24,886 nt of DNA from an uncultured Marinicella sp. (GTDB taxonomy: Bacteria; Pseudomonadota; Gammaproteobacteria; Xanthomonadales; Marinicellaceae): contig CALLLZ010000004.1 in NCBI GenBank assembly GCA_938008005.1, positions 1 to 24,886 of the forward strand, in the 5' to 3' direction. Below the pieces are notes generated by a model. The model saw nothing but the letters and a program-made list of their open reading frames with translations. It did no database searches and was not told where the DNA came from. Each line of letters starts with the position of its first letter. The stretch's first letter is position 1. The position numbers were made by a program, and so were the translations under genes. Below are positions 8,212 to 16,701 of the stretch, in pieces.

Positions 8212-9468
8212 ATGACCCATTCACGATATGTTTATTTGGATTCCTTAAGAGGTTTAGCTGCCTTATCGGTGGTCTTTGTCCATTTTATGGCGTCATTTTT
8301 ACCATATGTGATTTTCGGAGACCAGCCAAAGTCTGCCACACATTTACCACTGTTAGAACAAATTTTCTTTTACCCACCCATGGGTTTATTGATAGCTGGG
8401 CAATTGGCCGTTTGTTTGTTTTTTATTCTCAGTGGGTATGTATTGAGTTATCGATTTTTAGGTCAACCAGTAAGCCTTGCACAAACTTTGGCGATGACAG
8501 CTAAAAGACCTATTCGTTTGGGTGGCCTGGTTTGGTTTTCTATGTGCCTTTTTGCTTTGTTTTGGTACATGGGTTGGTTTTACAACATCGAAGCGGCTGA
8601 AATTACTGGCTCTCATTTGTGGCTCAGCAAATGGTGGCGCGGCGAACTAGATGTGACTTTGTTTTTCCAAAATTTATTCACCCGTTCATTCAGCCAAGGT
8701 ACGATTTATAACAATCCACTTTGGACCATTGTTTTTGAATTGTATGGCTCTTTTTTGGTTTTTGCCTTCTTGCTGTTATTCAGCAGTTACAAATATCGAA
8801 TGGTAATTTTGTTGTTGTTGGTTATATTCTTCTATGACAGCATGTTAGTTGGTTTTTGGCTAGGAGTTATTCTGGCAGATGTTAAACAATACCATGCAGG
8901 CTTGATTCACCCAAAACTACAAAAACCATTGACTTGGTTGTTGGTCATTGTGTTTGTTCTGTTGTCATCTTTTCCATATTATTTACCAGTCAGTTTGACC
9001 AATCAAACCATGTATGCTTTTTTGCCAGATAACTTTAAATTTGGTTTAGGTTATCCAATGGTAGCTGGCTTGATGCTTTTTATTTTGGTGTTAAGTAGCC
9101 AATGGTTACAAAAGGCTTTGGCGGCTCCAGTGTTTCAATATTTTGGCTATATCTCATATGCTATTTATGTGGTTCATACTTTTATTATAGGAACCTTTTC
9201 GTCATGGTTATTTATTCTGCTATTTCCTGATTTGGGTTATGCATGGACCCTGTTATTGGTTTTCATTTCAGGTGTAGCGGCCAGTATCATATTGGCTCAT
9301 CTGGTCACGGTTTGGATAGATGGTCCAGCGATTAAGATAGCCAGATGGCTTGGTAATTCAGTAAAAAATATTGCACAAAAACAACCTTTTGACCTGCCTC
9401 TGAAATGGATGGAGAAAAACCTTTTGCGTCATCAAAAACTACAAAACACAGAGAAAGATTTATCATGA
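8212..9468 (+). CDS. Acyltransferase 3 family membrane protein (OafA/NolL-type)
   Basis: Integral membrane protein of 418 residues with about ten hydrophobic helices. The N-terminus has the family signature: YLDSLRGLAALSVVFVHF, with the conserved arginine R13 in RG and histidine H24 in the first helix. Members transfer acyl groups (often acetyl) from the cytoplasm to sugars of O-antigen, peptidoglycan, exopolysaccharide or other periplasmic acceptors; the acceptor here cannot be told. It is the first gene of a compact operon: its TGA overlaps the ATG of the VOC gene (ATGA), and the GNAT gene follows with a one-base overlap. There is no polysaccharide gene cluster next to it, and no strong Shine-Dalgarno before the chosen ATG. 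Confidence 0.9.
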   Translation: MTHSRYVYLDSLRGLAALSVVFVHFMASFLPYVIFGDQPKSATHLPLLEQIFFYPPMGLLIAGQLAVCLFFILSGYVLSYRFLGQPVSLAQTLAMTAKRPIRLGGLVWFSMCLFALFWYMGWFYNIEAAEITGSHLWLSKWWRGELDVTLFFQNLFTRSFSQGTIYNNPLWTIVFELYGSFLVFAFLLLFSSYKYRMVILLLLVIFFYDSMLVGFWLGVILADVKQYHAGLIHPKLQKPLTWLLVIVFVLLSSFPYYLPVSLTNQTMYAFLPDNFKFGLGYPMVAGLMLFILVLSSQWLQKALAAPVFQYFGYISYAIYVVHTFIIGTFSSWLFILLFPDLGYAWTLLLVFISGVAASIILAHLVTVWIDGPAIKIARWLGNSVKNIAQKQPFDLPLKWMEKNLLRHQKLQNTEKDLS

Positions 9469-9818
9469 ATAATCACCTTAAAATAAACTATCTGGAATTT
9501 CCAGCCAAAAACATCAAAGCAACACAGGATTTTTTCCAACAAGTGTTCGATTGGCAGTTCACTGATTATGGTCCTGATTATTGCGCGTTCAGTAATCAAG
9601 CTGGGATTGATGGTGGTTTTTATTTATCTGAACTTAACTCAAGCACAGAAAGCGGTAGTGCCTTGATTGTCTTTTACAGCAAGACACTGGAGCAAACTCA
9701 ATTAGATATCAAAAAAGCTGGAGGCACCATTAAGCAAGCCATCTTTGATTTCCCAGGTGGCCGCCGATTTCATTTCTTGGACCCCAACGGCAATGAATTC
9801 GCTGTTTGGTCTGAGTAA
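9465..9818 (+). CDS. VOC (glyoxalase/bleomycin-resistance fold) family protein
   Basis: Protein of 117 residues with a single VOC module: beta-alpha-beta start INYLEFPAKNIKATQDFF, then FDWQF, and the typical C-terminal FHFLDPNGNEFAVW in which E111 is the usual last metal ligand. VOC proteins include glyoxalases, dioxygenases and drug-binding proteins, so the reaction is not predictable. The ATG at 9465 overlaps the acyltransferase stop as ATGA and is preceded by GAGAAAG; a longer reading from 9405 would lie inside the acyltransferase gene and adds residues that do not fit the fold, so it was not used. Translational coupling with the upstream gene is likely. The next gene overlaps by one base (TAATG). 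Confidence 0.87.
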   Translation: MNNHLKINYLEFPAKNIKATQDFFQQVFDWQFTDYGPDYCAFSNQAGIDGGFYLSELNSSTESGSALIVFYSKTLEQTQLDIKKAGGTIKQAIFDFPGGRRFHFLDPNGNEFAVWSE

Positions 9819-10270
9819 TGGTTACTTTCCGTGAAGCACTAAAATCCGATTTGATTGATTTAGTCAAAATGTTGGCTGATGATCCATTGGGTGCACAAAG
9901 GGAAAATCCCAATTTGCCGCTTTCAAATGATTATCAACAAGCATTTGAACAGATTACCAAAGATCCTAATAATGAATTAATCATTGCAGAACGAGCTGGG
10001 CAAATAGTTGGTATGCTACAACTGACCTTTATTCCCTATCTGACCTATAAAGGCTCATGGCGCTGTTTAATTGAAGGCGTCAGAGTACATAAAAGTTGTC
10101 GTGGTCAAGGTGTCGGCAAGGACTTTTTCCAATGGGCCATCGAACAGGCCAGAAATAAAGGCTGCCACCTGTTACAACTCACCTCAGACAAGCAACGACC
10201 GGAAGCCATTCGCTTTTATGAAAACCTGGGTTTTGTCGCCAGTCATGAAGGGTTTAAATTGAAGCTTTAA
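9818..10270 (+). CDS. GNAT family N-acetyltransferase
   Basis: Protein of 150 residues with a complete GNAT fold. Motif A is VRVHKSCRGQGVGKDFF, in which R95-G96-Q97-G98-V99-G100 forms the pyrophosphate-binding loop for acetyl-CoA. Motif B is EAIRFYENLGF near the C-terminus. The substrate cannot be predicted; close relatives acetylate small amines, amino acids or peptides. It is the last gene of the operon with the acyltransferase and VOC genes, its ATG sharing one base with the VOC stop codon. A short hairpin lies between its end and the convergent regulator gene. Confidence 0.92.
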   Translation: MVTFREALKSDLIDLVKMLADDPLGAQRENPNLPLSNDYQQAFEQITKDPNNELIIAERAGQIVGMLQLTFIPYLTYKGSWRCLIEGVRVHKSCRGQGVGKDFFQWAIEQARNKGCHLLQLTSDKQRPEAIRFYENLGFVASHEGFKLKL

Positions 10271-10319
10271 GATAAGCTGGGTTGTTAAATTGAAGCAATT
10301 CGTGTAAACAATAACCAAG

Positions 10320-10339
10320 AAATTTCAGCTCTGAAATTT
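10320..10339. terminator. Possible bidirectional terminator hairpin
   Basis: AAATTTCAG (10320-10328) and CTGAAATTT (10331-10339) are exact reverse complements around two bases, lying between two convergent genes and overlapping the stop codon of the minus-strand regulator. The stem is AT-rich and no clear T run follows on either strand, so terminator function is only plausible. Confidence 0.35.
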
Positions 10340-11600
10340 AGTTGAAATCTATGTCACAACCTAACTGTGGACTGACTTTTTGTTTGAGTTCATAACACAA
10401 ACTTTTGGCGGTGTCAGTATCACCTTGTTGCTTTAACAAATTTATTAAACCAATGGTGGCTATTTCGTTGAATGGTTCAATCTCTAAAACTTGTCGAAAC
10501 CAGATTTCCGCATCAGGAAGGTTGTCTAATCGATAACTCTTTTCAGCGATGGCAACACCCAATTTGGCATACCATGGTCGAATCAAGACCTCCTGCTTTT
10601 CATAAACCCGAGTCATGGCGGCAAAGGCTTGTTTTAAAGTGTTTAAAGCCAGTTTATGCTTTCCCGCATGCTCTTGAATTTCTGATAAATTGATCATCGC
10701 TCCCCATTCATTTGGGTCGAGGGCAATGGCTTTTTGATACTGTTGTTCCGCTGCCTTGAATTTTTTCATGGTTGCGTAAACCAAGCCCAGTGTTCGTTGT
10801 GCTTTGGCACTTTCTGGGGCTAAGACAGTGGCTCTTTTGGCCAATCCTTCTGCCCGAGTGAGTTGTAACTGCGCATTTTCATTGTCTAATCTACCTGTTT
10901 CTATGGCATCTGTGAGGTTGGTGTGTTTAATTGCTGGTTCATTGATTTTGTTGGGCCAGCGCAGAGTTTTCTGAACCAAGGCATTGGCTAGGCCGGATTG
11001 ACTGAGGGCATGGTTAGGATCGGTGGCAATAATTTTTTCATAGAGTTTTAGCGCTGATTCATTTTCAACCCGACTGTACTGGTAATAATGACTTTCAGCC
11101 CGATCATAAAGTCGTTCAATGTTATTTAGTTTGGTTGGAGTTTGTGGTTGAATTTTGAAAAAGTAAAAGGACAGTGAAAAAACCAACAGTAATGGCAGGG
11201 CAGTTATCCAGTAGATAGGTTTATTACGGAGTGCTGGTGGTTTTTGAATTTTTGGGTTGGTGGTGTGATTTGTGTCAAACAACAAAACATAACCTTTCTT
11301 AGGGATTGTTTTAATGTATTGAGGTTTTTTTGGGTCATCATCAAATGCTTTTCTGAGTTTTGATATCAGTTTTGTCAATGCTTCATCGTTGACATATTTG
11401 CCAGACCAAAGCTGTTCTAAAATATCCGTTTTACTGACCACTTCATTGGGCTGTTTCAGCAAAATTTTTAGCAAGTCTATGACCAAAGGTTCAAGCCGCA
11501 TGGTTCCACCAGCTTTGGTAATGTAGCCTTGGTTTAAGTCCACTACCAAACCCATTGAGTTCCAGTGTTTAATAATGTGAGTGGGGTCAATGCTATTCAT
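10338..11600 (-). CDS. CadC/ToxR-like transmembrane transcriptional regulator with TPR sensor
   Basis: Protein of 420 residues. Residues about 14-107 form an OmpR/PhoB-type winged helix: LEPLVIDLLKILL, the recognition region NDEALTKLISKLRKAF, and the wing TIPKKGYVL. A single membrane helix (about 129-148) follows, and then a helical region with recognisable TPRs, clearest at about 260-325 (SAKAQRTLGLVYATMKKFKAAEQQYQKAIALDP). There is no receiver domain, so this is a one-component, membrane-anchored regulator of the CadC/ToxR type whose outer part senses a signal. It is divergent from the S41 peptidase gene across 108 bases, and that gene and its own promoter are the obvious candidate targets. 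No Shine-Dalgarno sequence is evident before its ATG. Confidence 0.88.
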   Translation of the reverse strand: MNSIDPTHIIKHWNSMGLVVDLNQGYITKAGGTMRLEPLVIDLLKILLKQPNEVVSKTDILEQLWSGKYVNDEALTKLISKLRKAFDDDPKKPQYIKTIPKKGYVLLFDTNHTTNPKIQKPPALRNKPIYWITALPLLLVFSLSFYFFKIQPQTPTKLNNIERLYDRAESHYYQYSRVENESALKLYEKIIATDPNHALSQSGLANALVQKTLRWPNKINEPAIKHTNLTDAIETGRLDNENAQLQLTRAEGLAKRATVLAPESAKAQRTLGLVYATMKKFKAAEQQYQKAIALDPNEWGAMINLSEIQEHAGKHKLALNTLKQAFAAMTRVYEKQEVLIRPWYAKLGVAIAEKSYRLDNLPDAEIWFRQVLEIEPFNEIATIGLINLLKQQGDTDTAKSLCYELKQKVSPQLGCDIDFN

Positions 11601-11696
11601 ATGTGCAGGTATTGTTCATGTTTAAAAGAGGATTTGTTCAGGCCTTTTTCTGGTTTGTTTTTTAATATGGCTGCACTTTACAATACGTTTTATCAC

Positions 11697-11701
11697 AGGA
11701 G
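11697..11701 (+). promoter_or_regulatory. Shine-Dalgarno that fixes the S41 peptidase start
   Basis: AGGAG lies 7 bases before the ATG at 11709. It supports that start rather than the in-frame ATG at 11565, which lies inside the divergent regulator gene and would put 48 residues before the signal peptide. Confidence 0.75.
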
Positions 11702-11708
11702 TTGTTAC

Positions 11709-13178
11709 ATGAATAAGAAAATGAAATACATGATCGTTATGTTACTTTTATTATTGGGCTTCAAAGCTGCATCAGAAGAACCTACAAATCTTACATGTTT
11801 TGATACCGCAACAATTAAAAAGGACTTGAATGAATTATACACAAAACTAAAGGCTTCTCATTACGACTTATTTGTTAATGTTACACAAGTTCAATACGAC
11901 CAATGGTTGGTAGAAACGCAAGCTCAAATTAAGGGTTGTTTGAATCAACAAGATGTTGCGTTGTTGTTCCAGAAGTTTGTTTCTAAAGGAAAGGTGGCTC
12001 ATGCAAGAATTGAATTGCCCAGTGGAGCATATAGTGAGTATCAATCAAATGGTGGTCGATTTTTTCCTTTGTATGTTAAGTCTGATGGTCGAAAGATGTG
12101 GGTCATGGAAAACTACAGTAATAATCAAAAAATTAAAGTGGGTGATGAAATTGCCTCCATCAATGGAATAAAAACCACCCAGTTACTGCACACCTTAAAT
12201 GCTTATCTTTCGGCAGATACCGATCTCATGTATGGTGGCTTTTTAGAGTTTTACCTGGGTATGTTGTTGTGGTTAGAATACGGAGAACTGACAGAGTTTA
12301 AGTTGGTCGTGATGCAAAAAGAAAGCTCGTTCAAAGTAAATGTTAATGCCATCAATCTCACCGAACGAGAACAAAGATCACTTGCTGGGCCAAAATCTTT
12401 AAAACTGGGTTGGGAACGAATTGCTGATATAAAGGATGCCCAGATTGCATACCTCAGACCAGGCCCATTCTTTAATACCGAAGGGCAAGCCGATGATGTG
12501 TGGGATAACAGTTTGTTCAAAAAATTCATTGAAGAATCATTTGAGCATTTCAGTCAAAAACAACCCAGGGCTTTGTTAATCGACCTAAGGAACAATCCAG
12601 GCGGAGACAACTCATTCAGCGACTTAATGATTGGACGTTTTGCTACCAAGCCATTTAAGTTTGCATCTAAGTTTCAGGTGAAAGTGAGTGAGGCTTTTAA
12701 AGCATCCAATGAAAAGCGTTTGTTAAACATGCCAAAAGAGCAGGTTAATGAAAACAGCACCTCGGTTCAATACCAAAAAGCCTATTCCAGAGGTGTTAAT
12801 GGTTCTATCTTCGAACACAATTTGCCATTAAACAAACCCCATAAAAAAAACTTTGTGGCACCGGTTTACCTACTGATAAACAGACATTCATACTCGAATG
12901 CAGTCGCTGTAGCGGCTATGGCACAGGATTATAAATTTGCTCAGATTATTGGAGAAGAAACTTCAGATTTAGCAACCACTTATGGTGCTATGGAACATTT
13001 CCAATTGACCCATACTGGTATCAAAGTGGGGTTTCCCAAAGCTTTTATCGTCAGACCAAATGGTGATAAAACGGTTCGTGGTGTGGTTCCAGATATTAAA
13101 ATAGAAACGCCAGTGTTTGAAAGTGCTGAAGACCCGGTTTTGCAACAAGCTTTAGCAGTTATTAAAACTACCTTATAA
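11709..13178 (+). CDS. Secreted S41 family (C-terminal processing-like) peptidase
   Basis: Protein of 489 residues from the ATG with a good AGGAG. A signal peptide (MKYMIVMLLLLLGFKAAS, cleavage near 21-22) exports it. A PDZ-like region (about 115-205, including KVGDEIASING) precedes the peptidase domain. The domain shows ALLIDLRNNPGGDN (about 288-301), the S41 strand and turn, then NRHSYSNAVAVAA, where S396 is the probable nucleophile, and GEET followed by a glycine-rich substrate strand and a final VRGVVPDI. The order matches the S41/tricorn-core family, whose members cleave peptides or misfolded proteins in the periplasm or outside the cell. The specific substrate is unknown. It is divergent from a CadC-like regulator, which may control it. 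No terminator follows. Confidence 0.88.
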   Translation: MNKKMKYMIVMLLLLLGFKAASEEPTNLTCFDTATIKKDLNELYTKLKASHYDLFVNVTQVQYDQWLVETQAQIKGCLNQQDVALLFQKFVSKGKVAHARIELPSGAYSEYQSNGGRFFPLYVKSDGRKMWVMENYSNNQKIKVGDEIASINGIKTTQLLHTLNAYLSADTDLMYGGFLEFYLGMLLWLEYGELTEFKLVVMQKESSFKVNVNAINLTEREQRSLAGPKSLKLGWERIADIKDAQIAYLRPGPFFNTEGQADDVWDNSLFKKFIEESFEHFSQKQPRALLIDLRNNPGGDNSFSDLMIGRFATKPFKFASKFQVKVSEAFKASNEKRLLNMPKEQVNENSTSVQYQKAYSRGVNGSIFEHNLPLNKPHKKNFVAPVYLLINRHSYSNAVAVAAMAQDYKFAQIIGEETSDLATTYGAMEHFQLTHTGIKVGFPKAFIVRPNGDKTVRGVVPDIKIETPVFESAEDPVLQQALAVIKTTL

Positions 13179-13293
13179 ATTCGACCACAACATTTTGATT
13201 AGGCCAAACCTGCCTAAATGGATAGCTCAATGACAATATGCTATTCTATTGATTGTTTTTTACACATCTGAAAAGGGTATATAGGAGAACTTT

Positions 13294-13554
13294 ATGAATA
13301 TAGAAGCTTTATTGATTACTTTAATTATTGGTGCCATTGCTGGTTGGTTGGCAGGAACTTTGATGAAAGGGTCAGGTTTTGGTCTGGTGGCCAATATTGT
13401 GATAGGGATTGTGGGGGCATTTGTTGGTAGTTATTTATTGGGTGTATTGGGTGTCTCGCTCGGAGGTGGTTTGATTGCATCAATCATCAATGCAACCATT
13501 GGTGCGATTATATTATTGTTTGTCATTGGGGTTATTAAGAAAGCCACCAAATAA
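13294..13554 (+). CDS. GlsB/YeaQ/YmgE family small membrane protein
   Basis: Protein of 86 residues that is almost entirely hydrophobic and glycine-rich, with three predicted membrane helices (about 5-25, 29-51, 60-82) and the family pattern of GxIAGWLAG near the start, a charged MKGSGFGL loop, then IVIGIVGAFVGSYLLG. The family (transglycosylase-associated, stress-response membrane proteins) is widespread; its biochemical role is not established. AGGAG at 13283-13287 precedes the ATG at a good spacing. It is a single-gene unit ending at the strong hairpin at 13571-13608. The 115-base gap upstream holds a short inverted repeat TAGGC/GCCTA and no clear promoter pair. Confidence 0.92.
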   Translation: MNIEALLITLIIGAIAGWLAGTLMKGSGFGLVANIVIGIVGAFVGSYLLGVLGVSLGGGLIASIINATIGAIILLFVIGVIKKATK

Positions 13555-13570
13555 TTCAACATTTAAAATG

Positions 13571-13608
13571 AAATAAAGAAACCTAGGTCAAACTGGGTTT
13601 CTTTATTT
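13571..13608. terminator. Bidirectional rho-independent terminator
   Basis: A perfect 13-bp stem, AAATAAAGAAACC (13571-13583) with GGTTTCTTTATTT (13596-13608), encloses a 12-base loop. The T-rich right arm serves the glsB-like gene; the A-rich left arm supplies a U-rich end on the minus strand for the GGDEF-EAL gene, whose last codons and stop lie inside the right arm. Confidence 0.8.
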
Positions 13609-15333
13609 GAAAGGGGTTGCAGCGGGTTTGCCCAACAAAAACCCTTGAACATATCGGCAGCCTAACTCTTTTAAACAGTCCAATTGTTGCATTGTTTCTA
13701 CACCTTCCGCAATCACATCCAAGCTTAACTCCTGAGCCATCAATATGATGATTTTAACCAAAGACTTATCGGTGTGTGAATCAGGTAATTCCTTGACAAA
13801 ACTGCGGTCAATTTTTAATGCATCAAATTTAATTTTCTTAAGTTGAGATAAATTGGAATACCCGGTTCCAAAGTCATCGACAAAAAACCTGATACCTTGC
13901 AGTTCGGTTATTTGTGTTAATTGGGTGATGTATTCATTCATTTTGATCATCACATTTTCAGTGACTTCAATCACCAGCTGCTTTGGGTCTATTGCGACCT
14001 TGATAATTTGATCAATTAAACAGGATTCAAAAGAAGGGTGCATCAATTGTTTAGGAGATACGTTGATTGAAACATATTCACCTGAATGACAATGCTGTTG
14101 AATGAACTCAGTGGCTTGAACAATGACCTGTTCGCCGAGTTGTAAGATTAAATCTGATTCTTCAGCTATGGCAATGAACTCATTTGGTTTAACTGCACCC
14201 AATTTCTCGTCTTCCCATCTGGCCAAAGCTTCATAGCCAATCACTTGGTTTTCATCCACTGCAAAAATTGGCTGAAAATTTACTTTTAATTTATTTGAGG
14301 TGATGGCATCCCTTAAATATACATCCATCTCCAGTTTTCTTTTGATAATCAGTGTATAAGCTTCTTGATAGAACTGATGTCCTCCTCGGTTGTTCTTTTT
14401 TGCGACATACATGGCAGCATCTGCATGTTGTGCCAAGGTGGTTAAATCAGGTCCATCTTGAGGGTAACAAGCAATACCAATACTGGCTGTAATGAATAGC
14501 TTATGGTGATTCGAATCAAATGGTTTTTCTATGATTTGATGAACCTGGTTGACGATGGCTTCTATTTCACTTTTTTGTTTATAAGCAAATAGCAGCATGA
14601 ATTCATCTCCACCCACACGAGCCACTTCTCCACAATCATTAAGCAGTTTGAATAACCGATCTCCCACCGCTTTGATTAAAGCATTTCCTACAGGGTGCCC
14701 ATAGCTTTCATTGATGAATTTGAAACCATCAAGATCTAAAAAAATCATCGCAAATTGATCACCACCGTGGTCTGCGTTATGAATAAAATCAGTAGCCACT
14801 TCGTCCAGTGCCGAGCGATTCATTAATTCTGTAACAGGGTCAACATTGGCCATCCAAACCAATTTTTCATTGATGGTTTTTAGTTCTTGGTTACGATCAG
14901 CGACTTTAAGTTTTAACTGATTATTGGCTTCATTTAACTCTTTTTCGTAACGCTTTAATTCTGTGATGTCAGAGATGACACAACAAAGCACATCCCCTAA
15001 TTTATCGTCATTAAGAACCATTTTTCTGGTCTGAAGCGTATGTTTTACTCCTGCAGGATTGGTGAAAGACTCTTGATTGACATTAACCTTGCGGGTAGTC
15101 AAAACTTGATTGTCCATTTCCCAAAATACATCTGCCTCATGTTTATCAAAAAAATCATAGTCGCTTTTGCCTAACAATTCTCCGCGGCTTCTGCCAAAAA
15201 AATCGCAGAACGCATCATTAACCAATATCCATCTATGTTTGGTGTCTTTAACAAAAATTGGGGTTGGCAGCGAGTTAATGATGTTGTCAAATAAATCATC
15301 AATTTTTATGCCTTGCTTAAATATATGTTCCAT
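13603..15333 (-). CDS. PAS-GGDEF-EAL cyclic-di-GMP turnover protein
   Basis: Protein of 576 residues, soluble by sequence. A PAS domain (about 13-125, LPTPIFVKD to DITELKRYE) is followed by a short coiled coil (about 127-158), a GGDEF domain with intact GGDEF at 241-245, and an EAL domain. The EAL domain keeps EAL at 368-370, N424, E456, DDFGTGYS at 486-493, K507 and E543, so phosphodiesterase activity is expected; the intact GGDEF could make c-di-GMP or bind GTP as a regulator. No RxxD inhibitory site precedes GGDEF. Its ATG follows the kmo stop codon directly (TAAATG) with no Shine-Dalgarno, so translation probably depends on reinitiation after kmo. The PAS domain is an obvious place for a ligand or redox signal, but no ligand can be named. 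Confidence 0.93.
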   Translation of the reverse strand: MEHIFKQGIKIDDLFDNIINSLPTPIFVKDTKHRWILVNDAFCDFFGRSRGELLGKSDYDFFDKHEADVFWEMDNQVLTTRKVNVNQESFTNPAGVKHTLQTRKMVLNDDKLGDVLCCVISDITELKRYEKELNEANNQLKLKVADRNQELKTINEKLVWMANVDPVTELMNRSALDEVATDFIHNADHGGDQFAMIFLDLDGFKFINESYGHPVGNALIKAVGDRLFKLLNDCGEVARVGGDEFMLLFAYKQKSEIEAIVNQVHQIIEKPFDSNHHKLFITASIGIACYPQDGPDLTTLAQHADAAMYVAKKNNRGGHQFYQEAYTLIIKRKLEMDVYLRDAITSNKLKVNFQPIFAVDENQVIGYEALARWEDEKLGAVKPNEFIAIAEESDLILQLGEQVIVQATEFIQQHCHSGEYVSINVSPKQLMHPSFESCLIDQIIKVAIDPKQLVIEVTENVMIKMNEYITQLTQITELQGIRFFVDDFGTGYSNLSQLKKIKFDALKIDRSFVKELPDSHTDKSLVKIIILMAQELSLDVIAEGVETMQQLDCLKELGCRYVQGFLLGKPAATPFK

Positions 15334-16701
15334 TTACAAGCGCGGTAATTTTTGTTTAACCAGTCGTTCTGCTCGAATAAAATCGACGTTTTCAATGTCA
15401 TCGACATCATCAGTTAACTCATTCAGTATTTTGTATTGGATTTTTCCACGTGCAAAGGCATCTGCGTATGGAATGAGGTGAAACATCACCATCGAATAAC
15501 GAGGGATAAAATATTCTGGTAGGCGTTGTTCTAATTGGAAAGCAATGGCCTTTTTCAAATGAAACTTTGGGTCATTAACGGTTGAGCGCATTTCTATGTA
15601 GTTTTCTAATGCCATATCAGCGATGGCATTGCTGTTAGCCATGCGGCTTTCAACGAATAAAGGTATGGCTAGTTCCCAATTATCATCGAAGGTATCTAAG
15701 GCTTTTTCCATCGCCACACAGTCTTCAAAACCTGCATTCATGCCTTGACCATGAAACGGCACAATTGCATGTGCAGCATCGCCTGTTAATACGGCATTTT
15801 TGTATTGCCAGTCATGACAGCGAATGGTACCTAAATAACCAGTTGGGTTGTTAAAATAGTCATGCTCTAAATCTGGAATTAAACCTTTGGCATCAGCAAA
15901 ATACTGGTCAAAAATTGAATGTAAAGTTTCCACATCAGTAATCGATGCAAAACTGATGGGACCTTCATTGGGCATAAATAAAGTGAGGGTGAAGCTGGCA
16001 TCTGGGTTAGGCAAACCGATCATCATGTAGTCGCCTCGTGGCCAGATGTGCAAGGCTTCTTTGTCCATTTGAAATTCGCCATTTGGGCCTGCAGGTATAT
16101 TCAACTCCTTGTATGAGTGGTCCAAAAGTTCAGCGCTGAACTCTGTTTCATTTAAAGCCTTCATTGATTCACGCACTTGACTGCCACCGCCATCAGCACC
16201 TATTAAATAGTCATATTCAATGGTTATTTTTTGATCGTTTGGTTTGTTATGAACTTCACAGGTATTTTGGTCTAAATCAATGGCCAAGCATTCATGTTTA
16301 AAAAAGAATTCAACTTGGCCCGTTACTTCAGCTGTATCACGCAACAAACTGACTAAGCCGGCGCGTGAGACCGAATAAATAACTTCCTCAGGTTTTTGTC
16401 CATAACTTTGTAGTTTCAGCTCACCGTCTTCATCATGCAACATTCTGCCTTGCATTGGTATCAATAAAGGTTTGACTTCATCCATTAACCCCAGACGATT
16501 CAAAGCATCTATGCCTCGGTTGGCCAGTGCTAAGTTGATTGAACGACCCGCTGAAATGCTTTCTTTTCTGATATCAGGTAACTGTTCATAAACGGACACT
16601 CGATAGCCTCGTCTGGCTAAAAATATAGCATGCATAGAACCAACCAAACCAGCACCCATGATAACGATGTGTTGAGGACGATTTTGTGTTTGATTGTTCA
16701 T
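15334..16701 (-). CDS. kmo: Kynurenine 3-monooxygenase
   Basis: FAD-dependent hydroxylase of 455 residues that converts kynurenine to 3-hydroxykynurenine using NADPH and oxygen. Visible motifs are the FAD-binding GAGLVG (16-21), the GADGGGSQVR (168-177) region, and GDAAHAIVPFHGQG (307-320). Residues equivalent to the substrate-binding R85, Y99, N363 and Y398 of the human enzyme are present as R86, Y100, N367 and Y402 in matching local sequence. This separates it from general aromatic hydroxylases. It overlaps the end of kynU by four bases (ATGA) and is followed without a gap by the GGDEF-EAL gene. Together kmo and kynU turn kynurenine into 3-hydroxyanthranilate, the route toward quinolinate and NAD or further ring cleavage. 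Tryptophan dioxygenase, formamidase and 3-hydroxyanthranilate dioxygenase are not in the window. Confidence 0.96.
   Translation of the reverse strand: MNNQTQNRPQHIVIMGAGLVGSMHAIFLARRGYRVSVYEQLPDIRKESISAGRSINLALANRGIDALNRLGLMDEVKPLLIPMQGRMLHDEDGELKLQSYGQKPEEVIYSVSRAGLVSLLRDTAEVTGQVEFFFKHECLAIDLDQNTCEVHNKPNDQKITIEYDYLIGADGGGSQVRESMKALNETEFSAELLDHSYKELNIPAGPNGEFQMDKEALHIWPRGDYMMIGLPNPDASFTLTLFMPNEGPISFASITDVETLHSIFDQYFADAKGLIPDLEHDYFNNPTGYLGTIRCHDWQYKNAVLTGDAAHAIVPFHGQGMNAGFEDCVAMEKALDTFDDNWELAIPLFVESRMANSNAIADMALENYIEMRSTVNDPKFHLKKAIAFQLEQRLPEYFIPRYSMVMFHLIPYADAFARGKIQYKILNELTDDVDDIENVDFIRAERLVKQKLPRL

Noticed and set aside
9405..9464. Extended start of the VOC protein inside the acyltransferase gene
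   Set aside because: The ATG at 9465 overlaps the upstream stop as ATGA and begins the VOC fold; the extra residues do not fit it.
11565..11708. Extended start of the S41 peptidase at 11565
   Set aside because: It lies within the divergent regulator gene, adds a non-signal N-terminus, and a good Shine-Dalgarno precedes the ATG at 11709.
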